Assembly: GCA_036362985.1 (NCBI GenBank) | Contig: JAYGXS010000002.1 | Span: 91,362,145 to 91,426,144 of the forward strand | DNA length: 64,000 bases | DNA from: Ligula intestinalis | Lineage: Eukaryota; Platyhelminthes; Cestoda; Diphyllobothriidea; Diphyllobothriidae | Direction of reading: 5' to 3' | Shown here: positions 10,546-23,330 of the stretch, piece by piece | Numbering within the stretch: the stretch's first letter is position 1 | Layout: each line of letters opens with the position of its first letter | Notes under the pieces: generated by a model | The model's database searches: none | Told to the model about the DNA's origin: nothing | What the model saw: the letters and a program-made list of their open reading frames with translations, nothing else | Translations under genes and position numbers: made by a program

Positions 10546-12264
10546 ATTTCAATATTTTTGTGCGTGCCGGGTTGTGAATGATCATCAATTTTTCGCAGAT
10601 TTCGCAATTTTGCATGACTTTCCGCCCACACCGTATACCACATGGAAAAAAAGGGTCCGCTTATTAACAGTGGAATATACTGTCCGAAATGCTAGTAGTC
10701 TTCAAAGTAGTTTAGCGCGGCAATTAAATGTGGTGCTTCTATAGTATCCATGTCTATCACATTCATAACATTAGCTCTAAGCTGACCATCACTGACTGAA
10801 ATAGACAAATTGATCAGGTTAAAATTAATAACGCTGTGAATCGAGAATCGGGTATTTACTTTGCGAACGCGCTTTATGCAATGCCCTTAATCGGCTATGC
10901 CGTACCTTGAGGTCTGCCAAGTATTAACGATATTCTTATTTAAGATACCGAACCTATCGCATTATTTTGTTTATGTCCCTAGGCGGGACTGGGAATAAGC
11001 AATGTTGCAAAAGAAGTCAATGTAAAAAAATTGAAACCAATTTCATTCTGTATATTTGGACCACTCTGAGATTTAACTATTCGGTGTTTTTGGATGCTTT
11101 TGGTCCTTTTTTGACTGGTTGGAACCGTTGACTGCTTATATTTTTCTTGCGAGGACAAAAAAACACTCCAATCTTTACAAGAGGCGCGGGTAGGGGACTT
11201 TTAAGACGCTGCCGTTCTACGAATTTTGTTTGGCAGTTCCATCGACTAAAATATTGGGGATTTGTACGAGATCCCAACCCAGGTTCTCAGAAAGTGTTAA
11301 CTGCTTTAAAATTCACGAGTAAAACTTGCTTTTCCGAAGACCTCCCTTTTCGTGTAATATATACCCAGAGAACTAGTTATGTGGTACAAAAGACCTGCCA
11401 TCTTTTCCAATAGGATCAGAGAATATCCTTGTTCTGGTTAATTAGGCCTTTAGGATGATGCAACGACCACAAAATTTCCAGTGTGGGACACCAATAAAAC
11501 GTACTAAAAGAGTGCTAACAATGACGACTGATCGATAAGAGAACCTTGTCTTCTGAGAGCATGTTATGTAAGTCAGCATGCGTTTGCTTTACGTAAAGAG
11601 TCCGAATAATTCCCTTCTTCTTGCTCCTCTTCTTTGGAAATTGATGCAAACGGGATGCTCATGTATTCTTTATCTTCCCCAATTCCCCGGGTTTCTAAAA
11701 TAATTGCACGGGCACATTTTCTGCACCCGTGTTTTTTTCGTCAGCCCTTTTCCTGTGTCCACAGAGACATTAACTACCCGATTCCGTTAAGAATTCAGTT
11801 ATTTCCTCCTGTCTATTAAATTTCCCCTCCTACGAACGTTTCGTGCAATCAGATGAATTAAGTACAGCCACATATTTTAGTTGACGAACAAAGTTCCAAA
11901 ACTCAGCATTTGGTAGAGCGTTTTTGCCTCCCTACCGAGATACATTGAGAAATAAAAAGTCCTTTCATAAGTCCCGCAGTTAATCCATTGCTAACTTGTC
12001 TTGAATTGTGCATGTTTATATGACCAACTGTGTAGTGCAGCCTATTCATACTTTAGAAAAATTCCTAACAAATGGTACTAGGTAGGTAAATTTATTGATC
12101 AAAATTGAGTTTAGGTCCTTTTGTATCTGCTTATGCACTCCTTTACGCTAATTTGTTTTGGTTGAAAGGCCCTGGTTGCCTTTAGTGGTCTGCACAACAA
12201 AGCCACATTGAACCCTTAAACATGTTATTTATCAATTTGAATACGATATGCAGTGATGTCCACA
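10546..12264. other. Unassigned stretch
   Basis: AT-rich. The frames at 11077-11413 on both strands show no known domain, and neither does 11634-11819. Nothing else was seen. Confidence 0.35.
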
Positions 12265-12600
12265 GCGTGTTGCATAGCCTGCTGGGTGTAGGGCAGTGAC
12301 TCGTGCTTGAATTAATGTATAGTGCTATCAGACTTGCACAGCATCTGTTTCTCTCCGTCCCCCCTCGCTCGTCTGGGTTCGGTGGCAAGACTAAGTCAGG
12401 GTGAGTGGATGCTGACGCAGACGCAGTTAAAGTTACTCAGACCATCTACGCGTGTCTCAGACCGCCTTTTTGGTGGCTACTTCTCATCTCTGAAGATGGA
12501 CTCCTGTAAGAGTTCGAAAGCTCAGAACAATAAATCCATTGATCTGGTGCTCGACACGCCTTCTTCCTCGTCCATGCAATTGCATGGATTGCGAACCTTC
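12265..12600 (+). repeat. Terminal-type repeat, subfamily 3, with hammerhead-like motif
   Basis: The first about 210 bp (from GGCAGTGACTCGTGCTTGAA at 12293 to the CCATCTACGCGTG block at 12440) match 13405-13600. Then comes CTGAAGAT-GGACTC-CTGTAA-GAGTTC-GAAAGCTCAG at 12490-12525, in which GGACTC and GAGTTC pair over 6 bp. It resembles the PLE termini elsewhere in the window. The overlapping frame 12322-12657 is not a gene. Confidence 0.6.
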
Positions 12601-13172
12601 TCATTCATTCGTGTCTCACACCACCTGGTTCCACTACAGTCCCCCGATACCACATAAACTAATGTTAGCATATAGACGCATTGAAAAGGAGTCAGTTCAA
12701 GTTGTTTCTTAGTTCCACTGACTCTGTGAACTCACCAGCTCCTGATGTTCCAAAATACTATGTGCAAATAATTCGTCAAGATTTATGGCGGCATAGAAAG
12801 ATCGCGTTAAATCGATTTCCCTTCCTCCCCCTCTCCTTTAAGATCTACTACCTGCATGACCAATTCAAGCCGACTGGGGTCAATCACGGTGGCCGACCTG
12901 ATATTTCGCCCCCGCACATTCCACCCCCCCCCTGGTCGGAGAATGCATGTGCATGCAGGCTTACTTTCGCATACTTGTTACTGGAAGACCACAGCTTTCG
13001 CACAAAGGAAATCCAGCTGCTAATTAAATTGCAGTCTTTGTTTCCTCCCTTGCTTTGCCCTCGTGAGTATAGTTCATGACACTTGTTTTGCGATCACCCA
13101 TAGTGTCTTTGACAGTATTTGTGACCTAATGATATTCAGAAGTCTCTAAAGCATCCATGAACTATGAGGGGG
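12601..13172. other. Unassigned stretch
   Basis: Contains a 132-codon frame (12681-13079) with no recognisable domain and a proline-rich low-complexity patch. I do not call it a gene. Confidence 0.3.
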
Positions 13173-13280
13173 TTGAGCAGATTTGCTTAATTCCATTTGA
13201 CCCAATTGTGAAAAAACGCGCGGCATTTGGCGGGATTTGAACCCGCATAATAGGGAAAGCAAGTTGACTGCCCAAGCAGG
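13173..13280 (-). repeat. SINE-B copy
   Basis: On the minus strand a B box (GGGTTCAAATCCCGCCAAA) is followed by the tail GTTTTTTCACAATTGGGTCA and AAGCAAATCTGC. This is the same arrangement as 47671-47798. The tRNA-like 5' half is badly decayed. Confidence 0.65.
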
Positions 13281-13399
13281 ATTTCCTAAGCAATCATCTA
13301 GAATCCACCAGAATGACTACTAGGCTGAGGTAATTATTCGGGGGCTTGGCAGATTTGCTTGATTCTATTTCATTTGTCATTTGAACTGTCATTCGGAGC

Positions 13400-13665
13400 G
13401 TCGCAGGTGGGCCCCGAGCGGTGACTTGTGCATGAATTGTTTTATAGAAATAAAATACTTATTCAGCATCTGTCGTACAATCTCCTCCCGGAAGCAACTG
13501 GGCTTGGTAGCAAGATTAAGTCGGCGTGATTGGAGGCGGACTCGGACACAGGGGTTGACGAAGCTAAACGGTCCATCTGCGCGTGAATCATACGACCTGT
13601 CTACATTATATCGACCAGCTCACTGTATGGGCGGCTTGGTTCTCGCATCCGTGAGCGTACTATGT
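13400..13665 (+). repeat. Second copy of the 12265 repeat
   Basis: Shares GCATCTGT, TGGGCTTGGTAGCAAGATTA, AGTCGGCGTGA and CCATCTGCGCGTG with 12290-12460, in the same orientation. The hammerhead-like motif is absent from this copy. Confidence 0.6.
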
Positions 13666-14177
13666 TGACTTTGAAGGGTACTGTCTTAAGCTTTATGTTT
13701 GATTATATCTGTCTCATCATTAAATATAAGGACCAAAATCGTTCAAGCAAACAACGAGCAATTGCTCATCTTGGATTCAGGAATAAGCCGTTGTGAATAT
13801 TCCAGTTGTTTTGTCACTGAAATAACTGTTGCTCCATATTTTTCCACCTTATACTAGGTTTTATGTAAATCTCAATAGAGAAGTAAAGTTAAGCGCTTCT
13901 GACCCACGTGATTAATGCCTTTGTCAACATTTTCTATTGGTTTGCATAAACAGAAATGCTTCAAATTAGTTGGCTCCAAGGGTGTTTTGACAGGCTTCTG
14001 TTGTTTATGATGGGGTGATAGTCTTGGTGGCATCAGTCTTCGTGTACTACAGGGTGCCCCACGAAAAACCCCTAAATTTATGATAATGTTTATACTGTTA
14101 TAAAAATAAAAATTATTGTTTACAATTATAACTAACAACTTTATTTTGTAATTAACAAACTGTTACCTAATAACAAG

Positions 14178-14525
14178 TTACAGATACCGCTCAAAATGCT
14201 GTCCATTAACTGCAGAACAACGACGTAAGCGATCCATCCAGCTCTGGGCTGCTTGAAGAATGACATCAAGAGGGATGTTGTTCCATGTGTCCATCAACAC
14301 ATGTTTTATTGACTTAATATCAGTGATTCCTATTCTTCGTCTCTGAACCTCCTGTAAGAGTACACTCCAAATGCAAAAGTCCATTACATTCAGGTCAGGG
14401 CTCTTGGATGGCCATTGCTGGGGTGTGATGAAATCTGGAGTGTTAACTCGGAGCCAGGCAACAGTGTCATTGGCAGTGTGTGGCTTTGCACCATCTTTCT
14501 GCCACGTCCAGGGTTCTCCCTGCAT
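14178..14525 (-). pseudogene. Mariner-type transposase, C-terminal catalytic part (DD37D type)
   Basis: This 115-codon frame is the 3' half of the transposase. It has KDGAKPHTAN with the second catalytic Asp near residue 11 and WPSKSPDLNVMDFCIW with the third. Thirty-seven residues separate them, so the signature is DD37D, as in maT-like mariners. The first catalytic Asp and about 100 residues of the core are missing. The deletion or frameshift lies near 14526-14535, between this part and the DNA-binding part. The element therefore cannot make active transposase. Confidence 0.88.
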
Positions 14526-14532
14526 TACTTGA

Positions 14533-15192
14533 TCACTTTGTCTTTCGAGCTTGCTGGTGTGCTTCGGTTAAAACATGGCATTGAATACGTCGAAAACATT
14601 TTAAATTGGATTTTGCAATTGTTCTGTGCACATACCCTTTTGAAAATCCCAGTTCTTTACAAATTTCACGTTGACTTGAATGTCTTCTGTGATGATCTGG
14701 TGGAGTTACGGCAAGTTCCAAGACTGCTCGCCTTGTTGGGGAATCGTGCCTGCAAGAAGTGCCACTACCAGGCTTACGCACCTTTGCTACAGGTGATCCA
14801 CCTTGTTTGAATGCAGCCGCGACACCTCTAAACTGGTCAGTTGTAATGGCACCAAAAAATTTAGGCAAAATGTTCCGACATTTCTGCAACCCCCATGTTG
14901 GATGTTCTTTCCGGAATAGGACGATGACCTCGCGCTGGAAATTGCTTAGCTGTGGCACGTCTTTCCAGAATATTCCTGGCATATGGTGCGCAGGTGGACA
15001 TTTTAGAACCTCCTTCTCTGCGACCACCACCCACGTTGTGTGGGTGCTCCTCACCACTGAGCGGAACATGGCGTGGGCGACATGAATGCGGGTGCGAACC
15101 AATGGGGGCGGCTTCACTTCGGATGTGGCCCAGATGTTCTGTTTTCTCCGCCATCGATCGTGACGGCATGGGCGGTCCGGCAGCCGTAACAA
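14533..15192 (-). pseudogene. Mariner-type transposase, N-terminal DNA-binding part
   Basis: Reads toward decreasing coordinates. It carries two helix-turn-helix regions. The first is around residues 80-120 (LSNFQREVIVLFRKEHPTWG onward). The second is around residues 165-205, SSQREICKELGFSKGYVHRT, typical of the paired-like DNA-binding domain of Tc1/mariner transposases that binds the inverted repeats. The frame ends at a stop just after LTEAHQQARK, where the linker to the catalytic core should begin. The first ~75 residues do not look like a normal N-terminus, so the true start may lie in another frame (a second frame overlaps at 14861-15235). Confidence 0.85.
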
Positions 15193-15228
15193 TCACAAAC
15201 TTAGGGGTTTTTTGTGGGGCACCCTGTA

Positions 15229-17709
15229 GAACCACATTCTGTTATGTTGCAAGAAAGTAACGAGAGTTGTTCATTTGTCTTAGTACAGTTTTGTTGTGGG
15301 GGGGGGGGGTGGCGACGGTTAGATAGGCCCATGAAGTCCAAAGCAGTACCGTCCAGCTGAGAGAATTACAATATCCTGGGACTGCTCGGAGCGTAGGTGG
15401 TAGAGACAGCAACATCTCCGCATGATGTACTTCAGAGTTGAACATCTTATGACCTATCAGTAGGCTTCTGCCAACATGAAGCAGACGTATGCTAACTAAC
15501 AATTAAGTTGGTTCGCTTAAGTAAAGTGCAATCTAAAGTAGATGGCCTACCGCATGTAATCTCGTGATCAAAATTTGAGTGGGTATTTCCGTATGCATTT
15601 TGTAAATTGATATTTATGTTATTTGAACTGATTTAAGCTGCAAAAATCACCTTGATAAGATAGCATATACTGTAAGTCTGTTTATGGAAACACGTGCGCG
15701 TGTTGCCAGCCACAGCTGTTCCTGTTGTATGTAGTGCAGCACACTGCCATAAAGTAGCCGATAGCACAGCCTTTTTCTCAGGCATGACATCTGAGTGTCA
15801 GCTCACACCCTAGACTTGCCGCCGTTTGTTGAGCTTCCGTTATTTCTCAACAGTATGTCTCTAGTCTTCTATTGTTAGTCGAGTTTTCAATGCATGAATA
15901 TGATGGTTGCGGCCCTCATGCATGTCTTATTCACTTCAGACTCCGTAGAATGTAAACAACGTGTGCCAGGGGCTGCTGGGACCTTGGCGTTCGTCTAGCT
16001 TAAGTGGTTCGGTCAATCTGATGGAAACCATTTAGCTAAGAACGAAACTTTTGGCTTAAAATGATAATTTCAACTTGATAAAATGAGCACATACCAGCTT
16101 AGATAACTTTCAAAACCGGTATATCAACCAGAAGGCAAATATAAAAAATATCTAGGCGACCCATTGGTGAGCCGGACCACTCGCAGCTGTGTCAAACAGC
16201 GGCAGAATACCGGCGAAACACGGGTCTGAGCCTTTTTAGTTAGTACCTGGCCTGTTAGTTTGGTAAGTTACAACATCAGTTCAGATAATTTCCATGGACA
16301 GACTTATATAACTTATTGATTGGACTACGGTTTCATTCACTTAAGTGCGGTATGATGGACATTTTGGAATCCATAATCTCGGCCAAATAGCGGACTCCTC
16401 AGTATGATGCGCTCAAGTCTTTGACGACACCCTAACATTTTTGACTTGGAAAGCTGCCAACTGACGGGATAACTCTGCCTGGCAAAACGTTCGTATAGTG
16501 CCGCCTAAATATCTATTCCCTCGCCCAACTGTCATATGAAGTTGATGTTTAAACATTTAGTTCTTGGTTAACGAGTGTAAATGAATATTTAATTATGTTG
16601 AAGAGGATCAAAGAACAATAAATTGAGCTCACAGTTGTTTTATGCGCTAAATAGAATCAAATTCTCAGGCAGCTACTGCCTGTTGGTGGGAATTCGACCT
16701 TATATTGGCGAAAATTAATGATACGGGGAATTCGGCGTTATATTGGCGGAATTTGACGAAAAAAGGGAATTCTAGCTACTACAGATGCGAAATTAGGTAT
16801 CTATTATAAGTCAAAGACAAATAGACCGTCTAAAGACAGTCCTACCCTCGATTTTCCCTATGACGGCAAAGCAGGTTGTAAAGACCCCTTTTTAATGTGG
16901 CCCCCATAGCATGCCCACTATCGGGCGATTTCAACCTATCGGGTATTTGTCGGTACAGTATTAAGCATGTACCCCTCCATCCCCCACCCCCATTTATCAC
17001 AATATCCATGGTCTAACGCGGACTCTGTGTGGCTCAAGTAATGTCTGTCCTGAAAAAGTAGAGCCCCGCTTTTGTCTAGCGTATCTACAGAACAGCGATT
17101 GCGTCGGTCAAGTACTCAAACTGCTGGCCGTATTTTCGTTTATCCAAAGACCATACGACCTATTTTAGCGGTGTTCTTTCATTGTAACTATGTTGTAAAA
17201 AGTAAATTCAGACGTTTGATGAGCAGTTTTTTAGGCCCACCATAGGTCACCGGAAGAGAGGGAGACAGGGAGTGACAGCGTGAATACTTGCGTCAGAATG
17301 CCACATGCCACAGCAACAACAACAACTGTTGATATGCCTGTTAGAGCTGTCTGTAAACAACTTAAGCATCTGCAGCCGTAGCATAAGGTTAGGCCCCATT
17401 CCTTAACGTCTACCTCCACGACGGCGCGCAGGAGAGCGCGAACCAAAATCTCCTGTTGACGCTTAACACACAGTGAGATTTCTCCCCCTTCAGTCCATAT
17501 TTTTGAATTCTACGCACCTACAACGCTGTTAAATTTTTTTGGGGTTGCGGGCTAGTGGTTGCATAAAGTCGTTCATCCGGGGTAGTTGGAGTTTACATCC
17601 GACTAACTTCGTTAACTGTGTATCTTCCACTCACTTGTTGTAGATAAATGAACATTTAATTGATTATGACTCACAGAGCGGCGTGGGATAATGACAGCTC
17701 AGTTGTACT
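15229..17709. other. Unassigned stretch
   Basis: A G-run near 15300 and mixed sequence. No gene, RNA or repeat was supported. The GC-rich patch at 15310-15460 may be an old repeat, but it has no second copy in the window. Confidence 0.35.
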
Positions 17710-17896
17710 TTTAGTTTATGCTTTGTAGGCCCAGACTTCCGCGTAGATATTTAACGCATGTTTTAATAATGTATAGTGCCCTCAGGCATCTTGCCAATGG
17801 TGGAGTACGTATGGCTGTACAGCAAGCATTGTATCATGCTATCCGTGCCCGTGACCACAAACCAGGGCCCAGTTCTTCTACAAGCATGCAAACTGC

Positions 17897-18145
17897 TACA
17901 TCAAGGTTACACGCCGTTACCCCAGGGAAGCACGGAGAAGACACACGATAAGATAGCGTGAGAATGGCCATGGCATGGACAAGGACCAATCAATACTTGC
18001 CGCCCCCCCCCCCCTACCAACCCCATTTATGCGTAGCCAACGCTTGCTGTTTCTCATTTACTTTGACGGTGGCTTCTCGTATGGAGCCGAAAGCTCAGAA
18101 TAAAACTATCGTTCCAAAGATCGAGTCTTCCTCTTCTTTACAACA
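17897..18145 (+). repeat. Terminal-type repeat, subfamily 2, with hammerhead-like motif
   Basis: This region matches 26232-26470 in the same orientation over about 240 bp: CAAGGTTACACGCCGTT, AGACACACGATAAGATAGCG, GGACCAATCAATACTTGCCG and a C-run. It then has GACGGT-GGCTTC-TCGTAT-GGAGCC-GAAAGCTCAG at 18065-18098 and an AGTCTTCCTCTTCTT end. The CUGA part is degenerate here (TTTGACGGT). Confidence 0.72.
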
Positions 18146-18504
18146 AGAACCTGGGGTACGAATACTCGCTTCTATTCGTGAGTTTATCAAATGTTTATTT
18201 TTATTTTATTAATTTTATACCAGTAGCAGAACAGGGTTTACACAAGATGCGGTTCTATACACATGTTCGGCGGTTTGACTGTCGTTACTGACGCTGGCTA
18301 ACGCGTGTCTCATAACGGGGTGGACGCAGAAACGGTGTCACTCGCCAGAATTAGTATATACCACACTCTCTCTCTCTCCTCCGTCACTCGACTGTGCAAG
18401 TTATGAAGATAGAGACAAGAAGACTAAAGGATAGATCGAGCACAGGTGGTTGGTGAGGTGGGGGCTCGCACATAGAGCTGCTACCCCAACCCCCCCCCCT
18501 TCCC

Positions 18505-19015
18505 CACCGTTGCCACGCTCCTGAATCCAGCCGCAACGTTCCATTCTCTATTCGAGCTCTCCACAAGAAAGCTTTCGCCTCGTCTCTCTCGGATCTACTC
18601 GTTCATGGCTTTGCCGCCAAGAAAGTCTTTCAGCGTCTTCACCAGAAAGCCGTTGTCGAGGAAAAACGAGATTACCCCCCCCCTTCCCTCGGTCCTTTTG
18701 AGCGGCTATCCATCTTCGATCGCGGTCTCGAAACAACCGTTCCCGGGGATCACTCGCTGTACTCTGGCTCAACTACGCAGTGGCTACTCAATGTTCCTTC
18801 GCCGATACCAACATCGGCTCGACCCGTCCGCACTCGACTGCGGCCTTTCTCCGCATGACTGTCAGCATCTATTCGTCTGCAGTTCCCGGCCAGGCACCCA
18901 ACTCACTCCCATGCATCTTGGGCTCAAGCCGGTCGAGGTCCCGGCTTTTCTCCGCCTCCCAACTTCTGCCAGTTTGGATTCCGGTGGGGACTCCTGATCC
19001 AACAACGGGCTACGA
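18505..19015 (+). pseudogene. Jockey/CR1-like non-LTR retrotransposon, 3' end of ORF2, decayed
   Basis: Conceptual translation matches, across several frameshifts, the C-terminal region of the element at 45432-47260 and of the fragment at 61885-62560. Shared blocks are the FASSLSDL block, an ALRSGY/LRSGYSML-type block at 18770-18800 and the final C-terminal block ending in SFDSGG-like residues near 18985. These elements insert their RNA at a genomic nick. This copy is only the 3' terminal 500 bp, as expected from incomplete reverse transcription. C-runs at 18490 and 18675 may hide indels. Confidence 0.75.
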
Positions 19016-22000
19016 CACACACCACAACCCCTCCCCCCCCCATCCATGCATGACACTCCTTATGGTTGTGTGTCCCCCAATAAAAATTGCCATCTCCTGA
19101 TCTGCTCCGACCCACATGTTGTTCCATCGCGTTTGCCTCATGACCCATTGTGAGGTGGCTTACGCAAATATAGGAATGCTTACAACGGCCTGAGGACTAA
19201 CTCTGGAAACTGAAGATACACTTACGGCTGTCATTCTCTCTATCTATGGCAGATAGCAAAGCATTCGCGCGAAGTCAGAGTTGGAGCAACTGCGATAAAC
19301 AGGCTTTTTTGTATGTGTACATACAGAGCCTATTATAAGGATATTTCGTTGGCAAACCACTGCCTAAGAATCGATGCGAAGATCGTGCTTGTAAAGAACG
19401 TATCTGCCTATCCTGGTGGACTGTTTTAGATAGCACACCCGAAATCGATTAAAGTTTCAACTTACTCTGATTTTTGGAGGACAATTTCCATTACAAACGA
19501 ATGAGAAATTCACATGAGCAACAAAAGCAGTTTGAAGCAAGACAGAATAGCAGAATTTATTCGCGCGAATAAATTTCGAGAGCGCTTTTCAGCTGCTTCC
19601 ACTCCGTGCATGAACAACTAAGTATTAAGAGAACACATCAATTTGAATTTGCACAAAATCGATAAAAGCACGGTCGTATCAACGTGGCAGTTTGGTGTGT
19701 TTTCATTTCACATACTCTGCATCAATACTTAGTAATAGACAACAAGTGAGCTAGTTCACAACCAGTACCTTCTTGCTGACACTTAGAGATGTAGGCTTGA
19801 TCAACGCTTGGGCATATTATCTTATTTTCACTCATCCCTCTTTACCAAGGAATCTGGTTTCTATGTCATAAACCGCGTTAAAGGCCGTGTTAGTTGGTGC
19901 TTTCTTTGTTTTAGTCCTTCCCTTAACCATATTTCCGGAAATATTTGCTTCGTATCTGTATGCCCCGAGTCTCATAAAAAGATCCGTTTTACCTGTGCCT
20001 ATAAGCCTACAGAGGTGAGATACAACTGGACAGGTCTTTAACGCATAGTTGGAAATTTCTGTTGACCTTGGAGTACTTGCTGGTAATTTGCCCCTCTAAG
20101 TATCGACCTTTTCCAGCCATTAGGAACCCTTCCAATTTATCTCATTTCGTTTAATAATATACAAAGGACAAGTGTATTTAAGATCAGGTTTCGTACTAGG
20201 AAATCACTGACCTTTTCATTGATTTTTGACACGATATTTTCCGAGGTGGTTGTAGGCTAATTATCTATTTGACGTCAAATGCATCTGGGCTTCGTATTTA
20301 TTGACAGCGACTTATTAACGAACTTTGCGAGATTCTCAATTTGGCATGGTTCTCCTCAATAATAGACGTAGCATTCCCTTGCCATGTCATGCTCCGTTGC
20401 CACCAAGGGCATTCCAGAATTTGTGCTTTGTGACATTTTAATATCCAAGTTATCTGACCCAACTACTCTGCACTTCATTTCTTATGCAACTGGGAAGTTT
20501 TAGATGCAGTTGCAAGATACAATGAACTGCTGACGATCGTTGAAAGTTCTTCTGATTTCGTCACATTCTCGGCAGACTCAGCAATCAGCAAGGGTGTACG
20601 ATGGTCGCCTCTCCGACACTTCGATGATGCTCAAATAACCTCTACGGTCCCCACCTCATGGAAGCCTTAGGGTAGTGATAACAACCGCGATGGGCTCCCC
20701 CTGACTTGCCTCAAACACCCTCAGCAGCAGGCCGTCCTATCCCGCATTTACTTTCCTCCCACGAGCGAACTTTTTTCCTCTTCAAATCCCTCAAATGGCA
20801 TACAAACTTGCAGTATTTCTGAACAGTGCCCAAGTTTTTTTTCACCGTTTGTTTTTTGCTCGTTTCCATCTATTGGCTCGTGTCCTTCGACATCGCCAAT
20901 AAGCAGGAGTCCAATTTTGAAGTAATACCTACATATGTGATCATAGTACTTTAAATAAATGAGTAGTCGTGTATGTTTGCTCTTTGCGATTAACGGGAGG
21001 TTGCCCACTTTTCATCCGCAGTAATGTAAACGACCTCTTAAAACTTTCTGCTGTATCAATGCATTTCTTAGCTAACAATAGCGTGCTTAAAGGCCTTTGT
21101 TTATTTTTTCCCTTTATAAACCTGAACTGAACAAGCGAATCTTTATTGTCCGTCCACTCATATCTCACCAGGATTTTGTAAGTGAAAAATTAACGTGCAT
21201 TTTGTATACGATATGAGCAAAGAGTATAATTTTCGTTTGGGGGTCTGAGCATTACAAGATCTATGATCGGTCCTCCACCACTCATACTCATCGAATTCCG
21301 CCTTCTATAGGTGCAAATAAAAGATCCCTGCCAAGGATTTAGCAAAGTAAAATTGTGTGGTCATTATCTGTCTTTGCATTCACTTCTTCCTTTACCCCGT
21401 CCTCACGTATGCGTCCTAGTAACGAAAATCACTGTTACACTCAATGCCAAATATGCGGGCATCGTAATCAACTCTTAATCGGGTGGCACTCCGAATTCGC
21501 TTATCAGATGCCTATCAGATTTTTCTCAGTTGTCTAGTCACAGATCCTTAATTCTTCCTTCTAGCAGATTCTTCGCTGAAAAACAGAAAGCCTATAAAAT
21601 TTTATTTCTATTGAATTCAGGTGTCTGTCTGAAGTCAATAACTACCGGAGCATATATTCACTGTCTTTCCTAACCAAACTTTTCAAAAATATTAGCTGCA
21701 ATGAGAGTCTCGACTTCCGCCTCAGTAATCTGCTCGGTAGTCCTGTTCGGTATGATTTTTTCCAAAGAGCTCCTGCGAACCTTGGAACATGCAATGTTAA
21801 ATTTCCAATCTCTCTTCGTAGTTTATGCTACTCTGTGGCAGTTACTTACTTCGGCCACTGTAAAACCTTTGCCAAACTACCTGCTAACAGTCCTTCAGGA
21901 AAAACTGAAATTCCTGGCAATTCGATGTTCTCTTATCTATTTCCTCATGTTCCGTACAGACAGCCATTCTCGAAATGCTTGGTCGTCTGTTGCTTCTCGA

Positions 22001-23330
22001 TTTCTCACCCAATCACAAGTGGCATGCTTCAAGACATGTTTTTGTAACCAACACTCTGTATTGATTATATTAACAACCTTAAATCAAAAATAAAACATTG
22101 ATAAGCCTTTATTCATGCGATGATCTTAAATATTCTTATTCATTTTCCAAAGACATAGCAAATGTCTGCATCGAAATAAGTATTTCAGATCCTTCCTGTT
22201 TCTCTAAAAGGCCATCGTCTGGGCAGGTGGAATTTTCTACATTCCAGTATAGTTTTATGTGTTTTCATTGAACAAACTTACTAGTAACACAATCCTCCAA
22301 ATTATTACCCTTTTAGAACACAGAAAAAGCTAAATTTTGCACGCCGTGCAAATCAAATTTTTACCCATTCTGCCCCGATATATGGTCCAATATGGCACAC
22401 TGACCCTCTTATTCCTGAAACTATACTTATGGCAGGTTTTACCTTACCCAGCTGTGAATACTGCTGGACTTTCAGTTGCCTAGGGAATGTTTCTGGCTGT
22501 GGTAGCACTTAGTGTGCTCTGCCGTTGTTACTCAAAAGCTCTCCTCTTATGCTGAATCCAACCTCTCCTATTCCAACAGGCGTTAGCTAACTACCCCCAA
22601 ATTGCTATGGGTCGGCAGGCCTTAGGTCGGTCTTTGCTTCATATCCTGTATTATTCATAGTCCAAATGTTCTAGGTCTTGACATCCGAAGTCCAGTGGAG
22701 AGACTTCAAAAAACTCTCAGTTTCCCCTTGGCCATTACGCCACCCTACGCATAAACGTTCCTTTCAGACAACGTAATTTCAAGACCATTTGATAAAGAAG
22801 TCAGTAAGTACTTTGATGAAACATCCTGTAATTTTTCACTGATAATACAGAGGAGCCACTTCCTTCCAGTACAGTACTATAACAATCGTGGTCCCGACTG
22901 TTATTGACTAAAAGGACAACTCAGACCTATGTTGGACTAATGGTTACACAGCAAGGACAATTTCTTCATGCTGTTTAATGAGCCCCTCGCCTCTGTGAGG
23001 CCCAAGAATCCTACTTGGAGATGGGTTAATGCGCAGTGAGGGATCATAACATCTGCGGCACGCTTAGACGGGAAGTTTTAGGCTTTTCAGCCACCGTACG
23101 TATGTTTACCGCCAGTCTTCTTAGTTCGAGGTAGATAAAATATACATAAGTCGCCGTTATTTCATTATTTACCTTACTGGCAGGACAGGTATAATCTAAA
23201 AGCCCAAAAACTGTTTCGCGGATATTCTGCCGCTGCATGGCACAGATGTGTGTGGGGGGTGTTGGCTCACCACTGGGTCCCCCAATATTCCCTAATTCAT
23301 GATAAACAACATCACGCATAACTCGAGGTC
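19016..23330. other. Unassigned 4.3-kb stretch
   Basis: No gene could be supported. The longest frames (21701-22093 plus, 130 codons; 20748-21168 minus, two overlapping frames) have no recognisable domain and no copy elsewhere in the window. I see no SINE, PLE or LTR signature here, so this is the largest region without visible mobile DNA. Confidence 0.4.

Larger units (their letters stand above)
14050..15226 (-). mobile_element. Tc1/mariner-superfamily transposon, internally deleted
   Basis: Terminal inverted repeats of about 35 bp (14050-14084 and 15192-15226) begin CAGGGTGCCCCAC and differ at about three positions. Both ends are flanked by TA (14048-14049 and 15227-15228), the target duplication expected for this superfamily. 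Length is 1177 bp. The interior encodes a broken transposase on the minus strand. Such elements move by cut and paste; this copy is non-autonomous. Confidence 0.93.

Noticed and set aside
20748..21168. Two overlapping minus-strand frames as exons of one gene
   Set aside because: No splice sites or domain supports the join.
21701..22093. 130-codon protein gene
   Set aside because: No recognisable domain; composition like its AT-rich surroundings.
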